Both the position numbers and the translations under genes were made by a program. A DNA stretch of 60,133 bases from Gallionella sp. (GTDB lineage Bacteria > Pseudomonadota > Gammaproteobacteria > Burkholderiales > Gallionellaceae): NCBI GenBank assembly GCA_030681375.1, contig JAUXWM010000003.1, positions 1 through 60,133 on the forward strand, read 5' to 3'. Positions 38,154-47,621 of this stretch are shown piece after piece. The notes beneath the pieces were generated by a model. The model was not told where the DNA came from. It saw nothing but the letters and a program-made list of their open reading frames with translations, and ran no database searches. Within the stretch, counting starts at the first letter, position 1, and every line of letters begins with the position of its first letter.

Positions 38154-41100
38154 AGATTTCTACACGCCTGTTGCTGCTGTTTTTGCTGGTGGCGGTGCTG
38201 CCGCTGGCGCTGTTCAGTTATTTAAACCTGCAACAGGATGAGGCAACATTGCGCATCGAGGTGCTGGGTAGGATGTCCGGCCTGGCGGACAAAAAAGCGA
38301 TTCAGGTCAGGACCTATCTGGCTGAGCGCAAACGTGAAGTACAAATTCGCGCACGCGGATCGCAGGTGATGAATGCAATCAAGACCTTGCCGCAAGGCTA
38401 TGCGGCAGGCTGGCGCAAGCCGTCCTATGTCCGGGAAGCAGCCCGGTTGCATGAATATTTTGGACGCTATGTCGAAGAATACGGACTGTTCCATGACGTG
38501 TTCCTGATGACGCCCCAGGGAGAGGTGATCTATAGCCAGAAGCGTGAAGCAGACTTTGCCACCAATCTGCTGTCCGGTCCTTACAGTGAGACGTCATTGG
38601 CGCAGGCATTCCGCGAAGTGCTTATGACGCTGGAGCCGGTGATCTCGGGTTACGGGCATTACGCCCCGTCGCAGACGTCGGCGTTGTTTATTGCCGCTCC
38701 TGTCATGGTTGACGGAAAATTAAAGGGCGTGTTTGCGGCGCAACTGGGTAACGATTTGTTCTATCGGGTGGCGACCGATGCGACGGGTCTGGGGCTGAGC
38801 GGCGAGGCTATTTTTGCACAGCGGGATGGGGATGACGTGGTGTTCACCACGCCGCTCAGATATCGCAGCGAGGCGCCGATGAGACTGCGGATGAACCCGC
38901 AGCAGAGCAGTTCGCTGCCGATGCTGGGCGCGCTTTTTGGCGAATCGGGGGCGGGAATGAAGCCGGATTATCGCGGCAAGCCGGTGGTGGCTGCGTGGCG
39001 TTACCTGCCTGAGCTGGGCTGGGGAATGGTGGTCAAGATGGACGCGGACGAGGTGTTTGCATCCATAGCGCAGCAACGCGCCCTCATGATTGAAGTGGTG
39101 TTGGGGTTGATGCTGTTTTCCGGAATGCTTGCGTATTATTTTGGCCGACAGATCAGCGCGCCACTCGAAGCGATGGCGCGGACGGCGGATGAAGTGGCCA
39201 GAGGCAGTATGGACAGGCGTGTGGACGAATCCGCCCCCGGCGAATTGGGGCGGTTCGCGCTGGCATTCAATCGCATGGCGGAAAATTTGCAAGGGCTATA
39301 TGGCACGCTGGAACAGCGTATCGAACAGCGTACGCGCGATCTGCAGGTGACTATTGCGCAACTGCATGAGGAAATTATCGGGCGAGAGCAGGTAGAAGCT
39401 GACTTGCGTGATAATCGGGATCGGCTCAATGAAGCGCAACGGCTAGGACAGTTGGGCAGTTGGGAGCTTAATCTGCTCAGCGGCGATTTGCACTGGTCGG
39501 ACGAAATATACCGGATGTTCGAGCTCGACCATGGGCAATTTGCGCCCAGCTATGGAAATTTTCTGGGCGTGATACATCCGGATGACAGAGACAAGGTGAG
39601 TCGGGCTTATGCCCAATCGCTGGTCGATCGTCAGGAATATGACGTGGAGCACCGTTTGTTGATGGCGGACGGTCGCATCAAGTGGGTGCGCGAACGTTGC
39701 AGCAGTGAATTTGACGAATCGGGCAAGCCTTTGCGCTCGATGGGGGCGGTACAGGATATTACCGGACAGAAACTGATCGAGGACAGGCAGCGCGTCGCCG
39801 CAGTGGCTTTCGAGACCCATGAAGGCATCATGATTACCGATGCGAATGCGAATATCATCCGCGTCAATCATGCCTTTCAGAAAATCACCGGTTATGCCGC
39901 GGACGATGTGCTCGGGAAAAATCCGCGCATCCTCAGTTCGGGCGTGCATGACAAGGTGTTTTATGCGGCGATGTGGCAGCAATTGATCGATGAGGGCTCG
40001 TGGAGCGGGGAAATTCTCGACAAACGCAAGAGCGGCGAGATCTATCCGAAATGGCTGACCATCAGTGCGGTGAAAGATGAAGTTGGCAAGGTTAGTGAAT
40101 ACGTCGCCATTTTCAGCGATATCAGCGCGCGCAAGAAGGCTGAGGAAGAAATACGTAACCTGGCGTTTTATGACACCCTGACCAGGTTGCCTAATCGTCG
40201 TTTGTTGCTTGAACGCATGAGTCTGGCATTGACAGCTTCGATGCGTAATCAGCATTACGGCGCCGTGATGTTCCTCGATATGGACAGATTCAAAACGCTT
40301 AACGATACGATGGGGCACGATTACGGCGATCTGTTGCTGATCGAGGTGGCGCAGCGTATCCGTTCCTGCGTGCGCGAGGTGGACACCGTTGCACGCATGG
40401 GGGGCGACGAATTCGTGATCCTGGTCGAGGGCATCGATTCTATTGCGGAAGAGGCTTCGCAAAGGGCTGCACAGATTGCCGAGAAGATACGAAGCAGCCT
40501 GACCACGGCTTATCAGCTCAAGGATCGTTTGTATCACAGTTCGCCCAGTATCGGCGTCTGTTTATATCGGGGTAATGAAGAATCGGTCGATGCCCTGCTC
40601 AAACACGCCGATATGGCGATGTACCAGGCCAAGGAGTCGGGCAGGAACACCGTGCGCTTCTTCGATCCGCAGATGCAGCACGCAGTCGAAACGCGCGCAG
40701 CTCTGGAGGCGGATTTGCGTTATGCCGTGTTCAACGGGCAATTGCGTTTGCATTATCAGATTCAGGTGGACGATGAGCATCGTGCGCTGGGAGCGGAAGT
40801 GCTGGTGCGTTGGGTTCATCCGACTCGTGGTATGGTTTCTCCCGCGCAATTTATTCCGGTGGCTGAGGAGAGTTCGCTGATACTGGAGGTGGGACATTGG
40901 GTGCTTGAAACGGCATGCCGGCAACTGGCGGCATGGAGTAAGAGCGAGTTGACACGCCACCTGAACATTGCGGTTAACGTCAGTGCGCAGCAATTCAAGC
41001 TGGTTGATTTTGTGGACAGGGTAATGGCAGTGCTGCGCACGTTTGATGTGGATGCCTCGCGTCTGAAACTGGAACTGACCGAGGGCGTGGTGTTGAACGA

Positions 41101-41467
41101 TGTCACCGATGTGGTGGCGAAAATGTATGCGCTGAAGTCGCTGGGCGTGCGTTTATCCATGGATGATTTTGGTACCGGCTATTCGTCTCTGGCCTATTTG
41201 AAGCAACTGCCGCTGGATCAGCTCAAGATCGATCAGAGTTTTGTGCGTGACATCACCACCGATCCCAACGATGCCGTGATGGTGAAAACCATCATCGGCA
41301 TGGCGCACAACTTCCGTCTGGATGTGATCGCCGAAGGGGTGGAAACCGAAGGTCAACTGGCTTTCCTCAAGCAGCATGGCTGCCGGGCTTTCCAAGGCTA
41401 TCTGTTCAGCAAACCCGTGCCGATTGATGAGTTCGAGAAGTTGCTGCTTGCCGGAGGCGATGCATAA
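38150..41467 (+). CDS. Membrane sensor with Cache-like, HAMP, 2 PAS, GGDEF and EAL domains
   Basis: This 1105-residue cyclic-di-GMP enzyme has membrane helices at about 5-25 and 311-331 enclosing a periplasmic Cache-like sensor. HAMP follows (about 332-390), then PAS (about 425-540) and PAS (about 547-665). The GGDEF domain (about 668-840) has an intact GGDEF at 751-755 and an inhibitory I-site RxxD at 742-745. The EAL domain has EVL at 883-885 and intact DDFGTGYSS at 1005-1013. Both synthase and phosphodiesterase look potentially active. Translation is coupled to the UrtA-like gene by ATGA. The likely input is ligand-loaded binding protein at the periplasmic face. Confidence 0.92.
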   Translation: MKISTRLLLLFLLVAVLPLALFSYLNLQQDEATLRIEVLGRMSGLADKKAIQVRTYLAERKREVQIRARGSQVMNAIKTLPQGYAAGWRKPSYVREAARLHEYFGRYVEEYGLFHDVFLMTPQGEVIYSQKREADFATNLLSGPYSETSLAQAFREVLMTLEPVISGYGHYAPSQTSALFIAAPVMVDGKLKGVFAAQLGNDLFYRVATDATGLGLSGEAIFAQRDGDDVVFTTPLRYRSEAPMRLRMNPQQSSSLPMLGALFGESGAGMKPDYRGKPVVAAWRYLPELGWGMVVKMDADEVFASIAQQRALMIEVVLGLMLFSGMLAYYFGRQISAPLEAMARTADEVARGSMDRRVDESAPGELGRFALAFNRMAENLQGLYGTLEQRIEQRTRDLQVTIAQLHEEIIGREQVEADLRDNRDRLNEAQRLGQLGSWELNLLSGDLHWSDEIYRMFELDHGQFAPSYGNFLGVIHPDDRDKVSRAYAQSLVDRQEYDVEHRLLMADGRIKWVRERCSSEFDESGKPLRSMGAVQDITGQKLIEDRQRVAAVAFETHEGIMITDANANIIRVNHAFQKITGYAADDVLGKNPRILSSGVHDKVFYAAMWQQLIDEGSWSGEILDKRKSGEIYPKWLTISAVKDEVGKVSEYVAIFSDISARKKAEEEIRNLAFYDTLTRLPNRRLLLERMSLALTASMRNQHYGAVMFLDMDRFKTLNDTMGHDYGDLLLIEVAQRIRSCVREVDTVARMGGDEFVILVEGIDSIAEEASQRAAQIAEKIRSSLTTAYQLKDRLYHSSPSIGVCLYRGNEESVDALLKHADMAMYQAKESGRNTVRFFDPQMQHAVETRAALEADLRYAVFNGQLRLHYQIQVDDEHRALGAEVLVRWVHPTRGMVSPAQFIPVAEESSLILEVGHWVLETACRQLAAWSKSELTRHLNIAVNVSAQQFKLVDFVDRVMAVLRTFDVDASRLKLELTEGVVLNDVTDVVAKMYALKSLGVRLSMDDFGTGYSSLAYLKQLPLDQLKIDQSFVRDITTDPNDAVMVKTIIGMAHNFRLDVIAEGVETEGQLAFLKQHGCRAFQGYLFSKPVPIDEFEKLLLAGGDA

Positions 41468-41533
41468 ATCACCCCTGTGTTATGTCGGGCTCTGTCGTAG
41501 TTGGATGAATATCCAATTGCATGAAAAAGCAAT

Positions 41534-41661
41534 TTCACGCGGAGGTGTGGAGAACGCGGAGGAAGGCAATTTCTCGCGAAATTACTCCCATCATTAATGC
41601 TGTTGCGACTCTCAGCTTATGTGACGAGATTTTCCCCGCGTTCTCCGCGCCTCCGCGTGAG
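41534..41661. repeat. Long imperfect inverted repeat, MITE-like
   Basis: The left arm starts TTCACGCGGAGGTGTGGAGA (41534 to about 41563). The right arm (about 41630-41661) contains TTCTCCGCGCCTCCGCGTGA, its near-perfect complement over about 30 bp. About 66 bp lies between the arms. The whole fills the gap between the GGDEF-EAL gene and lplT, which converge here. It may work as a bidirectional hairpin. It differs in sequence from the GTAGGGTGGGCA repeats. Confidence 0.75.
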
Positions 41662-41722
41662 TAAGGCTCTAATTTTATTATGGGCCCACTAACCTGGTTC
41701 CACTGTTAATAGTGACAGAGCC

Positions 41723-42949
41723 TTATATTTTCCCGGAGTCCTGATCGTGGCCGTGCCGCTTGTATAGCGCGGTCATGATGCCGGACAGCAGCAGGCCGAA
41801 AACCAGGATGATGATGTAGATGCTGAAATCCAGTTTCTGCATCACGGCATACAGTCCCAGCATGGCGAAGATGCTCAGATTTTCGTTGAAATTCTGCACC
41901 GCGATCGAGCTGCCCGCACCCATCAGTAAATGACCGCGATGCTGTAGCAGCGCGTTCATCGGCACAACGAAGTAACCGCCCATCGCGCCTATGGTAATCA
42001 GCAGCAGGATGGCCAGCGTACTGTTGGTGACGGGTATCATGATCAGTACGGCCACCCCCATCGCGATACCGACCGGCAGGACCTTCACTGAGTTTTCCAG
42101 CTGGACGAATTTTGCCGCCAGTGCCGAGCCGAGGGCGATGCCGACGGCGACCCAGGCGGTCAGTTTGGCGGCGGCGCCGATGTCGTAATTCAGCGCCACT
42201 GCCGCCCAGCCCAGCACCAGCAGGCGCAGGGTGGCGCCCGCCCCCCAGAATAAGGTGGTCACCGCCAGCGATACCTGGCCGAGCGGATCTTTCCACAATA
42301 GCTTGAAGTTGTGCCAGAACTCGGAGAGCAGGAAGACGGGATTGCGGCTGAGCGGTTTGTGGTCGATGGCGACGTGCGGGATGTAGAGATTGAAGATCGC
42401 CGCGGCAATATAGATGAACACGATGATCAGTATCGCCAGTTCGGGGATGCTGTCGATCAGCGGAATGTCGAGTGTATGCAGCAGCGGCGTGGTGATACTA
42501 GGGCTGATGAGCATGCCGCCGATCAGCGCGCCCAGCACGATAGCGCCGACAGTAAGTCCCTCCATCCAGCTGTTCGCCCATACCAGTTTTTCAGGCGGCA
42601 GATACTCTGTGAGGATGCCGTATTTCGCCGGTGAATAGGCCGCCGCACCTAGGCCGACCAAGCCGTAGGCTAGCAGGGGATTGAGGCCGATCAGCATGGC
42701 GATGCAACCTAACAGCTTGACGATATTGCTGATGAACATGACCCGCCCCTTGGGCAGCGAGTCGGCGAACGCACCGACGAACGGGGCGAGTACGATGTAG
42801 GAGACGATGAATCCCTGCTGCAATACCGGCGTGTGCCAACCCGGTGAATTGAGCTCCATCAGCAGCGCAATGGCGGCAAACAACAATGCATTGTCGGCGA
42901 GCGCGGACAGGAATTGTGCCGCGAGGATGATGTAGAAGCCGAGATTCAT
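41723..42949 (-). CDS. lplT: Lysophospholipid transporter LplT (MFS)
   Basis: This 408-residue major facilitator protein with about 12 helices starts MNLGFYIILAAQFLSALADN and carries the LplT-like stretch GLGAAAYSPAKYGILTEYLP. LplT flips lysophospholipids inward for re-acylation by Aas. It is alone here, without aas. It is divergent from alr with 97 bp between. Confidence 0.9.
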   Translation of the reverse strand: MNLGFYIILAAQFLSALADNALLFAAIALLMELNSPGWHTPVLQQGFIVSYIVLAPFVGAFADSLPKGRVMFISNIVKLLGCIAMLIGLNPLLAYGLVGLGAAAYSPAKYGILTEYLPPEKLVWANSWMEGLTVGAIVLGALIGGMLISPSITTPLLHTLDIPLIDSIPELAILIIVFIYIAAAIFNLYIPHVAIDHKPLSRNPVFLLSEFWHNFKLLWKDPLGQVSLAVTTLFWGAGATLRLLVLGWAAVALNYDIGAAAKLTAWVAVGIALGSALAAKFVQLENSVKVLPVGIAMGVAVLIMIPVTNSTLAILLLITIGAMGGYFVVPMNALLQHRGHLLMGAGSSIAVQNFNENLSIFAMLGLYAVMQKLDFSIYIIILVFGLLLSGIMTALYKRHGHDQDSGKI

Positions 42950-43046
42950 ACAACTTGGAGGGTGTTTTTATCAATTCGTTTTATATCACGAAAGTATCGC
43001 CCCTGCTATCATTGCGCAATTGAAATATCGTTGAAGCAGAAGATTC

Positions 43047-44108
43047 ATGCCGCGTCCCATACAAGCCCACATTGATCTGAATGCGCTGGAAAGCAATCTG
43101 CATATCGCACGTCGTGCCACTTCGGCACGCATTATGGCCGTCATCAAGGCGAACGCCTATGGTCATGGATTGCTGCGTGCGGCCGAGGCGCTGGCAGAGG
43201 CAGACGGCTTCGCGCTGCTGGACATACAGGATGCAGTGCGCCTGCGTGAGGCGGGATACCGTCAGACGCTGCTGCTGCTGGAGGGGTTTTTTGACGCGCA
43301 AGACCTGGCGCTGGTTGCCGAATATGATCTGAGTTGCGTGGTGCACAGTGTCTGGCAGATCGCGTTGCTGGACGCGTATCCCAGGCGCGCCGCGCTGGAT
43401 GTCTGGCTCAAGGTCAACAGCGGCATGAACCGTTTGGGTTTTGCGCCCGGTCGGGTGGCGGAAGCGATGGAGGCCTTGCGTCGTCATGCGGCGGTGCGCG
43501 AAATCACGCTGATGAGTCATTTTTCCGACGCAGACGAAGCGCGCGGTGTGTCCGGGCAACTGGAGCTATTTAATGAGGTGGTGTCCGCGTATCGCGGTGC
43601 GCGCAGTCTGGCCAACTCTGCGGCGCTACTGCGTTACCCTGCAACGCACGGCGACTGGGTGCGTCCCGGCATCATGCTGTATGGCGCATCGCCGTTTGCC
43701 GAAGTCAGCGCGCAGTCCATGGGCTTGAAGCCGGTAATGACGCTGAGCAGTCGCATCATCGCCACGCAGGATTTATCCGCAGGCGACCGGGTAGGCTATG
43801 GTGGCTTGTTTTGTGCGGATCGCGCCATGCGCATCGGTATTGTCGCCTGCGGTTACGCCGACGGCTATCCGCGTCATGCGCCAAACGGCACGCCCATGCG
43901 GGTGGACGGGCAGCAAACGCAACTGCTGGGGCGCGTCTCTATGGATATGCTATACGTGGATTTGAGTGCCTTGCCACAAGCCGGTGTGGGGAGCGAGGTC
44001 GTATTGTGGGGCGCGGGGTTGCCGATAGAATTGGTGGCGGCCGCTGCGGGAACCATCAGTTATGAATTGATGTGTGCGCTGACGGCGCGTGTGCCCGTCC
44101 GGATGTAA
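43047..44108 (+). CDS. alr: Alanine racemase
   Basis: This 353-residue PLP enzyme makes D-alanine for peptidoglycan. The PLP lysine lies in MAVIKANAYGHG (about 34) and the opposing catalytic tyrosine in DRVGYGGLFCA. The WVRPGIMLYG motif is also present. Length is normal. The lplT-alr divergent pair is common in betaproteobacteria, where alr is often followed by radA; here a PilZ gene follows instead. Confidence 0.97.
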   Translation: MPRPIQAHIDLNALESNLHIARRATSARIMAVIKANAYGHGLLRAAEALAEADGFALLDIQDAVRLREAGYRQTLLLLEGFFDAQDLALVAEYDLSCVVHSVWQIALLDAYPRRAALDVWLKVNSGMNRLGFAPGRVAEAMEALRRHAAVREITLMSHFSDADEARGVSGQLELFNEVVSAYRGARSLANSAALLRYPATHGDWVRPGIMLYGASPFAEVSAQSMGLKPVMTLSSRIIATQDLSAGDRVGYGGLFCADRAMRIGIVACGYADGYPRHAPNGTPMRVDGQQTQLLGRVSMDMLYVDLSALPQAGVGSEVVLWGAGLPIELVAAAAGTISYELMCALTARVPVRM

Positions 44109-44121
44109 CAGGGGGAAGTGT

Positions 44122-45012
44122 ATGGATGATAAGCTGCAGCCAGTCAAACAGACTGAGATCGAGATTGGCAAACCACTGGCGTGGTCGGTGTACGATAAAT
44201 TTGGTCGCCTGCTGCTGGGCGAGGGCGCACTGATCGAGTCGCAACAGCAAATCGACGCACTGGATACGGAGGGTTTGTTTCGCGAGGGCAGGGATGAGGC
44301 CGCAAGCCGCAAGCCTGTGTCTGCCGAGCCGGTTGCCGGAAAACGCACTCCGGTGGAACAGGTCGAGGATTTGCCGTCTATCAAGCTGGCCATAGGCGAT
44401 ACCTTGCAATTGCAGGATTTTTCCTCGGGTAAGCAACGTTATTTCGTCAAGCTGATCGGCTTCCTGAATAAAAAAAGCGTGCTGGTATCTCATCCCCGCC
44501 ATGAAGATAAGTTGAGTTTCGTCAAGGAAGGGGTCGGGTTTCTGGTGCGTGGTTTTTCAGGTACAAAAACCTACGAATTCAGCAGCAATGTGATCAGCGT
44601 TTGTCTGACCCCTTATCCGTACCTGCATCTTGCCTTCCCACCGCAGGTCAAGACGACCAATATGCGTGGTTCGGTGCGCATCAAGCTCAGGCTGGTGTGT
44701 TCGGTTGACTCGGAGGCTACCGGGCTGAAAGTGCCCGCCATCATCGAGGATATGAGTATTTCCGGGGCGCGCATCCATGCCGGCAAGGCATTCGGTCAGG
44801 TGGGCGACACCGTGACAGTAGGCTTGCGCATGCAGGTCGGCGGCGAGAATCAGGTGTTTCAGGTGTCGTCGATAATACGTAATGTGCATGCAGAGAACGA
44901 TAGCCAGACGGGGAACGAGGGGGTCATGCATGGCATGCAGTTTGTGCAAAGTGTGAGCATGGACCTGACTTTGCTGCAAAATTTCATTTATAAATCCATG
45001 CTGGGAGAATAA
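44122..45012 (+). CDS. PilZ-domain c-di-GMP-binding protein (YcgR-like)
   Basis: This 296-residue protein has a C-terminal PilZ domain with the c-di-GMP motifs RGSVR (RxxxR) and DMSISGARIHA (DxSxxG). It is preceded by a YcgR-N-like beta domain (about 100-190: LQLQDFSSGKQRYFVKLIGF) and a leader domain that includes LAWSVYDKFGRLLLGEGALI. Such proteins brake motors or act on pili when c-di-GMP rises. It starts 13 bp after alr (GGGGGAAG upstream). It is a plausible effector for the GGDEF-EAL protein nearby and for the pili controlled by Pil-Chp, but this is inference. Confidence 0.88.
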   Translation: MDDKLQPVKQTEIEIGKPLAWSVYDKFGRLLLGEGALIESQQQIDALDTEGLFREGRDEAASRKPVSAEPVAGKRTPVEQVEDLPSIKLAIGDTLQLQDFSSGKQRYFVKLIGFLNKKSVLVSHPRHEDKLSFVKEGVGFLVRGFSGTKTYEFSSNVISVCLTPYPYLHLAFPPQVKTTNMRGSVRIKLRLVCSVDSEATGLKVPAIIEDMSISGARIHAGKAFGQVGDTVTVGLRMQVGGENQVFQVSSIIRNVHAENDSQTGNEGVMHGMQFVQSVSMDLTLLQNFIYKSMLGE

Positions 45013-45018
45013 ACGCTC

Positions 45019-45882
45019 ATGTTAGGCATTATTGGCGGTAGCGGTGTTTACCATATCGAAGGGCTGGAAAATTCACGCTGGGTCAGGGCGGAATCGGCCT
45101 ACGGCGAACCCTCTGATGAAGTGTTGCTGGCCGAGCTGAACGGGCAACCGATCGCCTTCCTGCCGCGTCACGGCCGAGGACACCGCATCTCGCCGTCCGA
45201 CATTAATTTTCGCGCCAATATCGACGCGCTCAAACGTCTGGGCGTGACGGACATCATCTCGGTCAGCGCGGTGGGTTCCTTGCGCGAGAACTTGATACCC
45301 GGCACCTTTGTCATCGTCGATCAGTTCATCGATCGCACCTTCGCCCGCGAGAAGAGTTTTTTCGGCACGGGAATGGTGGCGCATGTGTCGATGGCGCATC
45401 CGGTGTGTAACCGTCTGGGCGATCACCTGTTCGAGGCGGCGCAGCAGCTGGGTATTCCGGCGGTGCGCGGTGGCACCTATCTGGTGATGGAGGGGATGCA
45501 GTTTTCCAGCCTCGCGGAATCAGAGTTATACCGCACTTGGGGCTGTGATGTGATCGGCATGACCAATATGCCGGAAGCCAAACTGGCGCGCGAAGCTGAG
45601 ATTTGCTATGCCACAGTAGCGATGGTGACAGATTTCGACTGCTGGCATCCCGAACACGACAACGTCACGGTGGATGCCATCGTGAAAGTGTTGCTGGAAA
45701 ACGCAGACAAGGCGCGCACGCTGGTGAAGGGCGTCGCGCAGCCGGTACACGGCGACGATGACGCTCATGCCTGCGCCTGCCGCAGTGCCTTGCAATACGC
45801 GATTCTCACCGCCCCGGAAGCGCGCGATGCACAAATGCTGGAAAAGCTATCCGCCGTCGCCGGGCGGATGCTTAAGAACTAA
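45019..45882 (+). CDS. mtnP: 5'-methylthioadenosine phosphorylase MtnP
   Basis: This 287-residue trimeric nucleoside phosphorylase splits methylthioadenosine (and often 5'-deoxyadenosine) into adenine and the ribose-1-phosphate. Phosphate and ribose sites are in IIGGSGVY, LPRHGRGHRISPSDINFRAN and VMEGMQFSSLAES. The base site region TNMPEAKLAREAEICYATVA and TDFDCWHPEH resembles the adenosine-type enzyme and not the shorter inosine-type. It heads a cluster with apt, mtnA and a class II aldolase, 6 bp after the PilZ gene. Confidence 0.93.
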   Translation: MLGIIGGSGVYHIEGLENSRWVRAESAYGEPSDEVLLAELNGQPIAFLPRHGRGHRISPSDINFRANIDALKRLGVTDIISVSAVGSLRENLIPGTFVIVDQFIDRTFAREKSFFGTGMVAHVSMAHPVCNRLGDHLFEAAQQLGIPAVRGGTYLVMEGMQFSSLAESELYRTWGCDVIGMTNMPEAKLAREAEICYATVAMVTDFDCWHPEHDNVTVDAIVKVLLENADKARTLVKGVAQPVHGDDDAHACACRSALQYAILTAPEARDAQMLEKLSAVAGRMLKN

Positions 45883-45896
45883 CGACTGAGGTCATC

Positions 45897-46424
45897 ATGC
45901 CCATAAAATCCCGTATCCGCACCGTTCCGCATTATCCCCATCAGGGCATCATGTTCCGCGACATCACCACCTTGCTGAAAGACCCGATCGGCTTGCGCGC
46001 GACGATTCAACAGATTGTGCAACGTTACAAGGACGTCAAGATAGACAAGGTGGCTGGCATAGAATCTCGTGGCTTCATCGTCGGCACACCGGTCGCCTAT
46101 GAATTGAATCTGGGTTTCGTGCCTATCCGTAAGCGCGGCAAGCTGCCTGCCGAGACGGTGGGGCGCGATTACCAGCTGGAATATGGCAGCGATCGCATCG
46201 AGATTCATCTGGATGCCATCAAGCCCGGCGAACGCGTGCTGCTGGTGGACGATCTGATCGCCACCGGCGGCACGGCGGAAGCGGCCGTCAAACTGATCGA
46301 AGACATGGGTGGTATCGTGGTCGAATGCTGCTTCGTGATTGACCTGCCGGACATCGGCGGCCACGCAAGACTGGAGAAGATGGGCCAGAAGGTGTTCGCG
46401 CTGTGCGAGTTCGAGGGCGATTAA
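45897..46424 (+). CDS. apt: Adenine phosphoribosyltransferase
   Basis: This 175-residue purine salvage enzyme turns adenine and PRPP into AMP. The adenine-side hood starts IRTVPHYPHQGIMFRDITTLL and the PRPP loop is VLLVDDLIATGGTAEAAVKL. It directly follows mtnP, so the adenine released by MtnP is recaptured at once. GAGG precedes the ATG. Confidence 0.95.
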   Translation: MPIKSRIRTVPHYPHQGIMFRDITTLLKDPIGLRATIQQIVQRYKDVKIDKVAGIESRGFIVGTPVAYELNLGFVPIRKRGKLPAETVGRDYQLEYGSDRIEIHLDAIKPGERVLLVDDLIATGGTAEAAVKLIEDMGGIVVECCFVIDLPDIGGHARLEKMGQKVFALCEFEGD

Positions 46425-46432
46425 ATGTAGAG

Positions 46433-46505
46433 GTAGGGTGGGCAAGTTTCATCTGCCCACGCGGCGTTTGAATGAATCGGTGGGCAAGGAGTTGTCCACC
46501 CTACG
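46433..46505. repeat. Palindromic repeat (GTAGGGTGGGCA family), copy 3
   Basis: Outer ends GTAGGGTGGGCAAG and GTCCACCCTACG pair; inner arms CTGCCCACGC and CGGTGGGCA pair as in the other copies. It separates apt from mtnA within the operon and ends about 10 bp before the mtnA start. The preceding ATGTAGAGG is shared with copy 2. Confidence 0.85.
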
Positions 46506-46515
46506 GAAATAAGCC

Positions 46516-47592
46516 ATGAAAATCAACGGCACCCCTTATCGCACTATCTGGCCGACTTCGGACGGCGCGGTTGAAATTATCGACCAGACGCGCTTGCCGC
46601 ATGTGTTTGTCACCTTGCGTTTGAATTCCATGCGTGATGCCGAATTCGCTATCCGTTCCATGCAGGTGCGCGGCGCGCCCTTGATCGGCGTGACGGCGGC
46701 CTATGGCGTGGCGCTGTCGATGAAACACCATGCGTCGGACGCGGCGCTGAAGGCGACTTGCGACATGCTGGCTCGTGCGCGGCCTACGGCGGTGAATCTG
46801 CGCTGGGCAATAGAGCGCATGCGCGATTTTTTGTTGCCGCTGCCTGCAGAAAGACGCGCAGAGGCGGCCTGGCTGGAGGCGGGGCGCATCGCCGAACAGG
46901 ACGTGGAGATTAACGAAGCCATCGGGCGGCATGGATTGGAAATCATCAGTGCTGTGCATCAGAAAAAAAATGACACGGTCAACATACTCACCCATTGCAA
47001 TGCCGGTTGGCTGGCGACGGTGGATTGGGGGACTGCGTTAGCTCCCATTTACGCGGCGTTCGAGGCGGGTATTTCGCTGCATGTATGGGTGGACGAGACG
47101 CGCCCGCGCAATCAGGGCGCGAGTCTGACCGCATGGGAACTGGCGCAGCACGGCGTGCCGCATACGGTGATCGTGGACAACGCGGGCGGGCATCTGATGC
47201 AGCATGGTCTGGTGGATATGGTTATCGTGGGCACAGACCGCGTCACCGCGACGGGCGATGTGTGCAACAAGATAGGCACGTATCTCAAGGCACTGGCGGC
47301 ATTCGATAACGGCGTGCCCTTCTATGTGGCGATGCCCACGCCGACGCTGGACTGGAGCTTGCAGGACGGCGTGCGTGAGATACCGATAGAGGAGCGTGGT
47401 GGAGAGGAAGTGACGCATATTGATGGTCTGTGCGACGACGGTCAGGTGCGCCGCGTGCGCCTCATGCCACAAGGATCAAAAGCTGCAAACTACGGTTTCG
47501 ACGTGACGCCTGCGCGACTGGTCACCGGACTGATCACCGAGCGCGGGCTGGTGGCAGCGAATGCGGACGCGATTCGTAGCCAGCTGGCCTGA
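46516..47592 (+). CDS. mtnA: 5-methylthioribose-1-phosphate isomerase MtnA
   Basis: This 358-residue eIF2B-like isomerase converts methylthioribose-1-phosphate to methylthioribulose-1-phosphate. Conserved segments are [54 protein letters not shown] and [21 protein letters not shown] (with the catalytic Cys and Asp). It can also take 5-deoxyribose-1-phosphate in the DHAP shunt. Confidence 0.96.
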   Translation: MKINGTPYRTIWPTSDGAVEIIDQTRLPHVFVTLRLNSMRDAEFAIRSMQVRGAPLIGVTAAYGVALSMKHHASDAALKATCDMLARARPTAVNLRWAIERMRDFLLPLPAERRAEAAWLEAGRIAEQDVEINEAIGRHGLEIISAVHQKKNDTVNILTHCNAGWLATVDWGTALAPIYAAFEAGISLHVWVDETRPRNQGASLTAWELAQHGVPHTVIVDNAGGHLMQHGLVDMVIVGTDRVTATGDVCNKIGTYLKALAAFDNGVPFYVAMPTPTLDWSLQDGVREIPIEERGGEEVTHIDGLCDDGQVRRVRLMPQGSKAANYGFDVTPARLVTGLITERGLVAANADAIRSQLA

Positions 47593-47621
47593 TACGATTC
47601 GATGGATAGGGATAACTTAAT

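Noticed and set aside
39443..40537. 364-codon open frame on the minus strand
   Set aside because: It lies wholly opposite the PAS-GGDEF part of the c-di-GMP protein, whose motifs are intact; no family resemblance.
21167..46505. GTAGGGTGGGCA repeats as a CRISPR array
   Set aside because: Only three copies over 10 kb apart, no regular spacers and no cas genes.
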